Assembly (NCBI RefSeq): GCF_904849725.1
Contig: NC_058520.1
Location: 399,479,993 to 399,543,992 of the forward strand
From: Hordeum vulgare subsp. vulgare
Lineage: Eukaryota; Streptophyta; Magnoliopsida; Poales; Poaceae
Direction of reading: 5' to 3'
Length of the DNA: 64,000 bases
A program made the position numbers and the translations under genes. This document shows positions 55,300-64,000 of the stretch, in pieces. Within the stretch, counting starts at the first letter, position 1. Each line of letters opens with the position of its first letter. A model generated the notes under the pieces. The model had not been told where the DNA came from, did not search any database, and saw only the letters and a list, made by a program, of their open reading frames with translations.

Positions 55300-56198
55300 C
55301 GGTCTTCGAATTGCCGACCAATTTTTGCTTACCCAGATAGTCTGTTTTCGGCTTTCTCGACTGAGCTGCTTCGCCAATTGTATTGGCGGCACTATCGTAG
55401 TGGTTCTCCCGTTACACCCTTAGACGAGTTTGTTCGGGAACGTAAGGGCTACACGCAGGAGCCGGGCAACCCAACTATTGACCAATATATAGGTTTGAAA
55501 TTGATGCATATAGTGCAACATCCAAGATGCCAAGCACTTTGGACTTGTATGTCAAGACAGGGAAAATGAAGACCTTAAGCAGTTTTGTTTTGAAGACATT
55601 CTTTTAGCTCATAGGTTGTGCATATACAGAAATATGATAAGAGCCTTGAGGGACATGATTTCTTTATTTATATATTCGAGCTTTACATGCTGAGCTATAA
55701 CAATAAAAAAATACAAAGATACAATGCAAGAAAAACAACAAATAAAGGAGCATATAAAAGTAGGGCAGATATTATTATCGGGTTTATGAGCCCAACCCGC
55801 TTCCTGCCTCACATTTGTGTCTCCGTGTTGTTGATTGGTCTATGCACATTGATGACAAAGACTGGGATGGACTGTATGCAACCTCGGCCTTGCGTGTGCT
55901 CCAAGCGCCCGTTGGCCGAGTCCTTTGAAGAAGCCTATAGATGTTCATTGTGTGGTCAAGACCAGTGGGTATACTTTATTGGCCAGGTCTTTGACAGGAC
56001 TTCACCGATATGGAAGCTCGAAGCTTGGCCACTCTTCAGTCTAATCGATCATGTGTTTTCATAAAATTTGGCTCCTCGGCAGCCCAAGGAATTTTTAGTG
56101 TAAAACTGTGCACCCTGGGGACGTAATGCTCCTTCCGTGGGAAACACGCGAGGAGCCCATACCCCTATTTAGGGTGTGGGGGTATGAGTCTGTAGGAT
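55300..56198. other. Unclassified repeat fragment, right of the Tat insertion
   Basis: Starts with the CGGT duplication and continues the sequence broken at 42415. Short plus-strand ORFs (for example 55618-56064) show no recognisable domain. It stops where the Maximus-like LTR begins near 56199. Confidence 0.5.
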
Positions 56199-57598
56199 CC
56201 AAATTATGTCTAGAGGGGGGGGTGATTAGACTACTTGACCAAATAAAAAGTTAGACTTTTCCCAATTTTAGTTGAGGGCAAGTTTTAGCAATTGTAGCAA
56301 GTCAAGCACAACCTACACATGCAAGTCTAAAAGTATAGAAGCGGAAACTAAACACACACACATGTAAGTAGAGGGTAGGGAAAGGAAGATCAAACACAAA
56401 GATGACACATAGATTTTTGGCATGGTTCCGATCGGTGGTGCTATCGTACGTCCACGTTCGTGGACACTTCGATCCATGGAGGGTAGCGACTGCGAGAGTA
56501 TAGATAGTGCTCCACCCATGAAGGGTCCACAAAGAAGCAACCTTGTCTATTGCACCATGGCTTATGTCCACGAAGGACTAGCCTCACTCAGGGTAGATCA
56601 TCAGGAAGTAGGTGATCTCCTTGCCCTTACAAACTTCTTGGTTCAACTCCACACGAAGTCAGATCCTCCCAAGCGACACCTAACCAATCTAGGACAGACC
56701 ACTCTCTAAAAGGTAATAGATGTGGTAGTATGATGAACTCCTTGCTCTTGTACTTCAAAAGATAGTATCCTCTGCACTGAATCACTTTCTCATAGATTTT
56801 GCTTGCGTAGAAGGGATTGATTTGGTGGAAAACAACTTGGGGAGGCTAGAAACCATGGTTCATATGGTAGGAATGGAATATCTTGATCTCAACACATGAG
56901 TATGTGGCTCTCTCTCAGAAAAATGGATGGGGAAAGTGTTGGTTCATTCTGAGTGCCTCCACTTCGAGAGAGGCACGTGGAAGAGTATATATATAGGAAT
57001 CTCCAAAAATGTGGCAACTTTGGGCGCTTCGGTGAGACCGATATATAAATCTCGATGGGTCCAATTTTGGCTAGTCTAGGCAGCTACCTGTTTTGGTTTC
57101 ATCGATTCCTAAAACTCAGAAATTATGATTTTTAGAAATGGGACAACAGATATTTGGTCGCTGATTTTGGTTTCACAGAAATGGAACTTGTTGGTACCGA
57201 TATCTTAGGGTTTGGCATATGATCCGTCTAGGGCCAAACTCGGTGGCACCGAATTTGGACTTTGGGGTTTGGACAAAATATTTGTGGGAGAATTTCATGA
57301 GTATGTTTGGTGGATAATCTCTAAGCACTTTGAGCAACCAGATCATCATAAACACCTCATCCCCTTTTAATAGTATTGGCTTTCCTATGGACTCAAGTGG
57401 GATTTCTTCCAAAATGCAAAATGTAGAGTCTTGAAGTTTGTTGTCAATAGATGTTCCTTGCCTCTAGGGGATCTCCTCACAATCCTTAGCCAATCCATTC
57501 ATTGAACTTTTCCTGAAATATACTTGGTAGAATCATTAGTACAATGAAGTATGTTGTTATTAATTACCAAAACCACCTAGGGAGAAGTTGTGCTTTCA
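56199..57598 (-). repeat. Maximus-like 3' LTR, inverted copy
   Basis: Minus strand starts TGAAAGCACAACTTCTCCCT (57598) and ends near ...CTCTAGACATAATTT (56199-56215). Its last two bases read GG where CA is expected. It is about 1.4 kb, related to 36263-37532 but in opposite orientation and clearly diverged. Confidence 0.78.
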
Positions 57599-58021
57599 AT
57601 CTTCCCAGTTTTGGTAATTGATGACAACATATAGATCAAAGCTTCAACATAAATTATAATCAATGAATAGCATCATGGCTTTGAGAAGTATGTGATAAGA
57701 AAGAGTCCCCCTAAATTTGTGCATTATTTTAAATTTGCATTTGAATGCAAATGCACAATCGATTAGGATCATGGGTTCTCTTCCATGTCACATACATCTT
57801 GGTTGTGCACATAAATGATATGAATGGATTACAAAGCACATAACACCAATAGTGAGTGAATGATCATCACATAGACATCTCAAAGATAAGTAGTAGCATC
57901 AAACATAAAGCGTATGATCAATCACAACAAGGTTTAAGACATCCACATGATAAACCAAATGTTTTAGAAACCAAAGAGAGCAACTAAAATGCATCTCTCT
58001 CTCTCTCTCTGTGAGTCCTAT
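57599..58021 (-). other. 3' UTR of the inverted Maximus-like copy
   Basis: Corresponds to 35840-36262 in reverse, including (CT)8 at 57995-58010. Interrupted at 58021 by the LTR of the next Gypsy element; the rest of this Maximus copy is not in the window. Confidence 0.72.
57995..58010. repeat. (CT)8 microsatellite
   Basis: Eight CT units, the reverse-strand homologue of (GA)9 at 35841-35858. Confidence 0.9.
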
Positions 58022-59561
58022 TGATACGTCTCTAACGTATCTATAATTTTTAATTGTTCCATGCTGATATATTATCATTCTAGGATACTTTTGGGGTATT
58101 TATTTAACAATTTATATTATTTTTGAGCACTAAACTATTGACCCAGTGCCAACTGCCAGTTGCTGTTTTCTGCATGTTTTTCACTTTTTAGGTTTTCAAT
58201 ACCAAAAGAAGTCCAGTTGACCTGAAACTTTTTGGAGATTTTTTTGGACCAAAAGGAGACCAATGAGTATGGAAAGAAGGCCGGAGGCCACCAGAGAGCC
58301 CCACAAGCCAACACGGCGTGGCCTGGGGAACGCCCTGATGGCTTGTGGGCCCCTCAAGGCTCCATTCTTTGGCTTATAAATTCTCATATATTCCAAAACC
58401 CTAAATGCTAGCCCCAAAACACTTTTTACGCCGCCGCAAGTCTCTGTTCCTTCGGAGGCCATCTGGAGCTCCGTTCCGACACCCTGCCGGAGGGTGGATC
58501 GATCATGGAGCTCCGTTCATCAACCTTGCTTCCCTCATGATGATGTGTGAGTATTTCACCAAATACCTACGGGTCCATGGCTAGTACCTAGATGCGAATC
58601 TCTCTCTCTCTTGATCTTCAATACAATGATCATCACATATTTGCTTTGGTCCATATGATGTAATCCTTTTGTGTGGTGTGTTTGTTGGGACCCGATGAAT
58701 TGTGGGTTTATGTTCAGATTAGTCATGATAAATACTTGAGTCTTCTCTAAATACTAATATTATTCTTATGTGCATGATTATCATAGCTTCATAATTCTCT
58801 TTGATCTATTGAAATAGTTTGGCCAACTAGATTGATATTTCCTCGGTGTGAGGGGTGCGTTGTAGTAGGTTCAACCTGTCGAGTTTCTATATCCCAGCGA
58901 TAGAAGGGGACAAGATGCATCTTTGTGTTATTGCTAATAAGGAAAATACGATGGGTTTTATTCATATTGCTTGAGTTTACTTTGTCTACATCATGTCATC
59001 GTTCTTCATGCATTACTCTGTTTTACTTAATACTCTAGATGCATGCTGGATAGCGGTCGATGAGTGGAGTAATATTAATAGGTGCAGTCACGAGTCGACC
59101 TATTTGTTTATGGACGTGATTCCTATATACACATGATCATTGCCATGAATATCACATAACTATGCGCTTTTCTATCAATTGCGCAACACTAGTTTGTTTA
59201 CCCACTATATGTTGTTTTCATGAGAGATGCCATTAGGGAAAACTATGGCCCCCGGGTCTAATCGCCTTATATTTTAAAAACCTTCAATACCTTGCTTCCA
59301 TTTACTTGTTTTCATTTTATTTTGCAATTTAAAATTATCTACACATCTTACTTGCTTGCAAATAACGAGACCAAGGGGATTGACAACCCTCTTGCCCGTT
59401 TTGGGCGCAAGTTTTTGTTCTTTTGTGTGCACCCGCTGAAGACAGTTGTTGTTGATATTCCTCTTGATTCGATAAACTTTGGTTTCATAACTGAGCTCCC
59501 ATATTATGCTGCGATAACCTGTTCCTGTTCACGGAAAACCCAACGTATATCACAAGTATCA
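58022..59561 (+). repeat. Athila-like 5' LTR, plus copy
   Basis: 1,540 bp, TGATACGTCTCTAACGTATC to CACAAGTATCA. GGGCCCC at about 58347 and TTATAAA at 58374-58380 mark the likely promoter, with CTTTTTACGCCGCCGCAAG just after. Confidence 0.85.
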
Positions 59562-59572
59562 GGAAGGATTTC

Positions 59573-59590
59573 TCGCGCCGTTGCCGGGGA
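59573..59590 (+). other. Primer-binding site, one mismatch
   Basis: TCGCGCCGTTGCCGGGGA, differing from the standard TGGCGCC form at the second base, 11 bases after the LTR. Confidence 0.8.
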
Positions 59591-59732
59591 ATATCATCAC
59601 CAACTACCAAGTAACTTCACACAAATTTTAATTCACTTGTTCCTCTTTTTATTTGCTGGTATATTTAGTTTGTCTCATAAAAAATACAAAAATGTTTATC
59701 TTTGCTTGTGACTAGTTTTCTTGTTTGAAGTC

Positions 59733-60500
59733 ATGGCTAGTTCTTCCTTTGTTGGCGTTACTCCCAATAATGATGTTGCAATTTGAACAAATGGGAGGAG
59801 AAAGTTTGAAAGATGCATGTCACATGATTTGCTGCACTCAAAATAGAGCAACCAAGAAGATATACACCACTACCTTGCTTCACAATTTTTCTGTTGGTGT
59901 GACAACTTGGTATAGGTTTGTCCTTGACACCATCACCGGTTGGAACTTTTTAACGTGTCACACTTTGGATGCCTATAATTCCATTGAAAATCTTGTTGGA
60001 ACACCACCTATTATCATTAATGAAACCAATTTAACCTTGGAACATGCCATGCAAACGCTTGATTCTGTTGAAAGGAAAATGATTACTAATAATCCAATTG
60101 AGGAGTTACATAAAAACCTGCATAACCATATCACTCAACTTGGGTCAGTGTAGGAATGACTTTGAAAACTTTAAAGGAAAAGGATACTATTATTGATGAG
60201 AGGGTAGAACAAGGTTTGACTAGAATTGATAAAATGCAGGAGGTGATTGACAAAGTGGGTTCCGCCTTCACACCATCTAAAACTAATGCTAGTACCTATC
60301 GAAACAAAAGTCCCAAGTTCATATACATTCCTAAGAGCATTAATACACCTCCTACCAAAAGAAACAAATATCTCAAAACGATTACTGTTCACCCCAACTT
60401 TATAAACCTGATAAAAGATTCTATTCTCAAGACTCCTATTGTTCCTATTTTCCATGGTTGTGTTATTAAGGATCTTGATGTCAAAGATGACAACACTTGA
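59733..60500 (+). pseudogene. Gag-like ORF of Athila-like element
   Basis: An ATG at 59733 gives MASSSFVGVTPNNDVAI and then a stop. The conserved part FEQMGGESLKDACHMICCTQ, LLHNFSVGVTTWYRFVLDTI, TLEHAMQTLDSVERKM lies in another frame, so an indel occurred near 59780. A second break near 60147 (one base short) separates it from 60156-60500, which begins MTLKTLKEKDTIIDERVEQG and ends KDLDVKDDNT. The segment around EQMGGESLKDA...LLHNF is what I recall from gag of Athila-group elements, with the W-rich turn modified. It encodes no enzyme; it could serve packaging only if repaired. Confidence 0.6.
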
Positions 60501-61840
60501 AACTATGCAATATGCCTAGCTAGGGGCGTAAAACAATAGCGCATGTTGGGAGGAAACCCAATAGTTATCTTTATTTTTCCCTTAATTTCTGTTTGTTTGT
60601 GATAACATGATTGTTGCTACAGTAATGCTTGTGTTTCTATGTTTTATTTAGTGTTTGTGCCAAGTAAGACCTTGGGATGATTTGTATGATGAGTAGAATT
60701 GATACGATGCAAAAACAAAAACTTTGACGTCCAGTGTAGAATTTATAGAATTGTGTACATAGTACTGAAATACAAATTATTCAGGCCTTCCTATTTTTTC
60801 AGAAAAGTATGGTAATTAAATGTATCTTTAGAGACTGTTCTTTTTTGGCAGATTCTGTTTTTGCTTGCATAAGTTTGCCTGTTTTGATTATGATATCGAT
60901 TGTATCGAGGGTATAAGCTATGGAGAAGTTAGAATACAATATCTCATGCTAAAATAATATAAGAATCAACTTATAGAAGTACCTAAAGTATTTGTTATGT
61001 TTCTTATACTAACGGATCTCACGAAGTTTTGTTGAGTTTTATGTGATTGAAGCTTTCAAGTTTTGGGTATTATCCCGATGGCCAAAGGAATGAGGAGCAG
61101 CAAAAGCCTAAGATTGGGGATTACCAAGGCACCCCAAGGTAATATTATAGGAATACTCAAGCATCTAATCTTGGGGATGCCCGAGAAGGCATCCCCTCTT
61201 TCATCTCAATGCATCACTATGTCACTTCGAGCTACATTTTTATTCATCACATGATATGAGTTTTGCTTGGAGCGATGTTTGCTTTTGTTTACTTTTACTT
61301 TCAGTTTTCCATAATCATCATTTTCTGGACACACCTATTTGAGAGAGGCATACAATCATCATAATTTTTTAGAATACTCTATGTGCTTCACTTATATATT
61401 TTGAGCTTAGAAGTTGCTCTATTAGTTCACTTATATCTTTTTGAGCACGGTGGCATGTAGATTTTATAGAAATAATTGAACTCTCGTTCTCCACTTATAT
61501 TTGTCTGAGAGTTAAATAAATAGTGATGGTAATTTCATGGGTCATGATACTAGACCAAAAATAATAGGTATTCAATGAGTGATAATTAAAACCATCATGT
61601 AGCACATATAGAGAAATTATGGGTTAATGATACTGATGTGGTGATATGAAAAAGGTGTGAGTGCATTATTATTAATTCAAAGAGGTGTTGATATTAAGAT
61701 ATTTTAACTTGTTCATCTAAAATTTTAAAAGGCATGGTGATGATGTGTGAACATTTCTATTCCTCGTTGAAATCCTCGTGTTGTTTCGGGTCGGGGGCGC
61801 GCGATGGTTAACTCCTACCATCCTCCTCCCTAGGGGCATG
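60501..61840 (+). other. 3' non-coding region of Athila-like element
   Basis: Begins with CTAGCTAGGGGCGTAAAACA, shared with the minus copy, and runs AT-rich to CTCCTCCCTAGGGGCATG at 61840. No supported ORF. Contains a strong hairpin at 61173-61196. Confidence 0.7.
61173..61196. other. Perfect 9-bp stem hairpin
   Basis: GGGGATGCC, loop CGAGAA, GGCATCCCC. Flanked by U-rich sequence in the RNA. The homologous site in the minus copy (about 38517-38540) is degenerate. Confidence 0.75.
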
Positions 61841-63355
61841 TGATACGTCTCCAACATATCTATAATTTTTTATGGTTCCATGCTATTATCTTGTCAACTT
61901 TAGATGTTTTATATACATGAATATGCTATTTTATATCTTTTTTGGGACTAACCTATTAACTCAGTGCCAAGTGCCAGTTTCTATTTTTTCCGTGTTTTTG
62001 ACCTTTTTCAGAGAAGAATATTAAACGGAGTCCAAACGGAATAAAACCCGTGGAATGATTTTTTCCATAACAGAAGATACGAAGGGGACTTGAGAACCAA
62101 GGCAAAGGACCTCGGGGGAGGTCACAAGCCCCCTAGCCGCAGCCTGGGGGGCGCCTAGCAGGCTTGTGGGCCCCCCATGACTCCTTTGCCCTACCTCTTT
62201 CGCCTATAAATTCTATAAAATACAAAACCACCGGAGAGAGCCACGGAAATACTTTTCGCCGCCGCAAGCTTCTGTCTCCGCAAGATCCCATCTGGGGTCC
62301 ATTCTGGTGCCCTGCCGAAGGGGGATTCAGACACGGAGGGCTTCTTAATCAACACCATTGCCTCTCCGATGATGCGTGAGTAGTTCACAACAGAACTTTG
62401 GGTCCATAGCTAGTAGCTAGATGGCTTCTTCTCTCTCTTGGATCTTCAATACAAAGTTCTCCATGATCTTCATGGAGATCTATCCGATGTAATCTTCTTT
62501 TGCAGTGTGTTTGTCGAGATCCGATGAATTGTGGATTTATGATCAGATTATCTATGAATATTATTTGAGTCTCCTCTGATCTCTTATATGCATGATTTCG
62601 TATCCTTGTAATTCTCTTTGAGTTGTGGGTTTCGTTTGTCCAACTTGATCTATTATTCTTGCAATGGGAGAAGTGCTTGATTTTGGGTTCATACCGTGCG
62701 GTGTCCTCATGTAGTGATAGAAGGGGTAGCGAGGCACGCATCGTGTTGTTGCCATCAAGGGTAAAAATATGGGGTTTATATCATATTGCATGAATCTATC
62801 CCTCTTCATCATGTCATCTTGCCTAAGGCGTTACTCTGTTTGTTATGAACTCAATACTCTAGATGCGTGCTGGATAGCGGTCGATGTGTGGAGTAATAGT
62901 AGTAGATGCAGAAAGTACCGGTCTACTTGTCTCGGATGTGATGCCTATATGTATGATCACTGCCTTAGATATCATCATGACTTTGCGCGATTCTATCAAT
63001 TGCTCGACAGTAATTCGTTCACCCATCGTAATACTTGCTATCATGAGAGAAGCCTCTGGTGCACACTATGGCCCCCGGGTCTACTTCACATCATATTTTC
63101 AGATCTACATAATTACTTTGTTGCAGTTTTCACCTTCAGATCTCACCTTGCAAATAACCGTGAAGGGATTGACAACCCCTTTATAGCGTTGGGTGCAAGT
63201 TTGTTTGTTTTTGCGCAGGTACATTGGTGCCTCATCTTGATACTCCTACTGGATTGATACCTTGGTTCTCAAACTGAGGGAAATACTTACTTCTACTGTG
63301 CTGCATCACCCTTTCCTCTTCAAGGGAAAAACCAACGCAAGCTCAAGAGGTAGCT
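61841..63355 (+). repeat. Fatima-like 5' LTR
   Basis: About 1,515 bp from TGATACGTCTCCAACATATC. The end is placed at ...AGAGGTAGCT by comparison with the PBS spacing; the usual terminal CA reads CT. TTGTGGGCCCCCCATG at 62164-62179 is followed by TATAAAT at 62205-62211. Confidence 0.8.
62205..62211 (+). promoter_or_regulatory. Probable TATA box of Fatima-like LTR
   Basis: TATAAAT about 30 bp after a GTGGGCCCC motif, the same arrangement as in the LTRs at 58022-59561 and 40297-41840. Confidence 0.5.
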
Positions 63356-63366
63356 AGAAGAATTTC

Positions 63367-63384
63367 TGGCGCCGTTGCCGGGGA
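63367..63384 (+). other. Primer-binding site, perfect form
   Basis: TGGCGCCGTTGCCGGGGA, 11 bases after the LTR. Confidence 0.9.
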
Positions 63385-63596
63385 GTATTCAAAGTGAAGC
63401 TTATCCAAGTAACTATCGCGAACTCATCTCTTGCATTTACATTATTTTCCTTTTTCCTCTCGTTTTCCTCTCCCCCACTTCTGAAAAAACAAAATTTACA
63501 AAAATATTTGCCTTTTCGTTCGCCCTTTCTTTCGCTTGCTTTCTGTTCACTTGTGTTTCCATGTGCCTTCTATTTGCTTGCATCTTCGCTTGCTAA
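63385..63596 (+). other. Short leader of Fatima-like element
   Basis: T/C-rich, no supported ORF; precedes the coding frame. Confidence 0.6.
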
Positions 63597-64000
63597 AAAT
63601 GTATTGATATTGATCCTCATCCACTTGCTAATCTCTTTAAGAGATCCAATTTTGTTGAACCAATTCCTAGTGAGTTTTGTGCACTAGATTATCTTTTTGA
63701 AGTTTTGTTTGAGTTGCGTGAATCTGAAAATTGTGATGAAGAAATTTATGAAGTAATTCACGAGGGCCCCTTGAATGAAAAGCATGATTGCAATGGTTTC
63801 ACTATAAATAGTATTAATGACAATCATGCTCAAAATATGCAAAACTCTAAGCTTGGGGATGCTAGTTTTGCTATGTCCACTACTTGTTGCAATGATCATG
63901 ATTGGGGTGATGATTTTTCTTATGATCTTGAAAATTTGTTTAAGCCTCGTGATGAATATGATATTGATAATAATGTTTGCAATAAGATTGAAATATGGTT
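63597..64000 (+). pseudogene. Start of gag-like coding region, open to the window end
   Basis: The frame read from 63597 has no stop through 64000 (about 134 codons): DIDPHPLANLFKRSNFVEPI, FCALDYLFEVLFELRESENC, then acidic/Asn-rich sequence to the edge. The only nearby ATG, at 63599, is in a different frame and hits TGA after two codons. One missing base between 63604 and 63606 would connect it. I recall this type of N-terminal sequence from Triticeae Gypsy elements. It has no catalytic motif and is rich in Asp, Glu and Asn. It would be the N-terminal part of Gag or a pre-Gag extension. It is called broken because of the start. Confidence 0.6.

Larger units (their letters stand above)
58022..61840 (+). 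mobile_element. Small Athila-like Gypsy element, plus-strand copy
   Basis: 5' LTR (58022-59561), PBS, short gag-like ORF and a 1.3-kb non-coding 3' region. It is cut at 61840, where a different LTR begins. The internal region is only 2.3 kb here and contains no protease or pol. It inserted into the 3' UTR of a Maximus-like element. The family is shared with 37538-41840. Confidence 0.8.
61841..64000 (+). mobile_element. 5' part of another Gypsy element (Fatima-like), cut by window end
   Basis: 5' LTR, perfect PBS and the beginning of a coding region, all plus strand. It starts exactly after GGGCATG of the Athila-like element, whose sequence in the other copy goes on differently (CAAGAAGTGC), so this is an insertion. 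The LTR text (TATGGTTCCATGCTATTATC) resembles what I recall for Fatima. The 3' end and target duplication are outside the window. Confidence 0.75.

Overview
The window looks like intergenic DNA from a Triticeae grass (wheat, barley, rye or Aegilops). No host gene is visible. Almost every base belongs to LTR retrotransposons stacked into one another. The families point to Triticeae: a Sukkula-type LARD with 4.85 kb LTRs, an Angela/BARE/WIS-type Copia element, a Maximus-like Copia element, Athila-lineage Gypsy elements with LTRs starting TGATACGTCTCC, and a Tat-lineage Gypsy element. Family names are recalled from sequence features, not from a database search.

Layout, left to right. (1) 1-574 and 13569-13795 are two halves of an unrecognised, decayed coding sequence split by a complete Sukkula element (575-13563, minus, target duplication CGTTG). 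(2) 13796-14768 and 33346-33887 are two halves of a plus-strand Angela-type LTR fragment, split by a complete Angela-type element (14769-33340, minus, duplication CCGGG). That element's integrase is itself interrupted by a complete Athila-lineage element (18341-28465, minus, duplication GTGTC). (3) 33888-37532 is the 3' part of a Maximus-like element: an env-like frame, 3' UTR and LTR. (4) 37538-41840 is a minus-strand remnant of a small Athila-like family. (5) 41841-42415 and 55300-56198 are pieces of an unclassified repeat split by a Tat-lineage element (42416-55299, minus). (6) 56199-58021 is a minus-strand Maximus-like LTR with its UTR. (7) 58022-61840 is a plus-strand copy of the family seen at 37538-41840. 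It is cut by the 5' end of another Gypsy element (61841-64000), which runs off the window.

Coding content is gag, protease, integrase, reverse transcriptase and RNase H from these elements, mostly broken by stops and frameshifts. The largest intact frame with a clear identity is a 355-codon ATHILA-type ORF (21965-23032). The most interesting gene-like object is a multi-exon frame inside the Tat element (43743-47231), encoded antisense to pol. It has two introns whose removal keeps the reading frame, and a long coiled-coil C-terminus. The order of events can be read from the nesting: the Athila element is younger than the inner Angela element, which is younger than the outer Angela LTR. Sukkula, Tat and the last Gypsy element are each younger than the repeats they interrupt.
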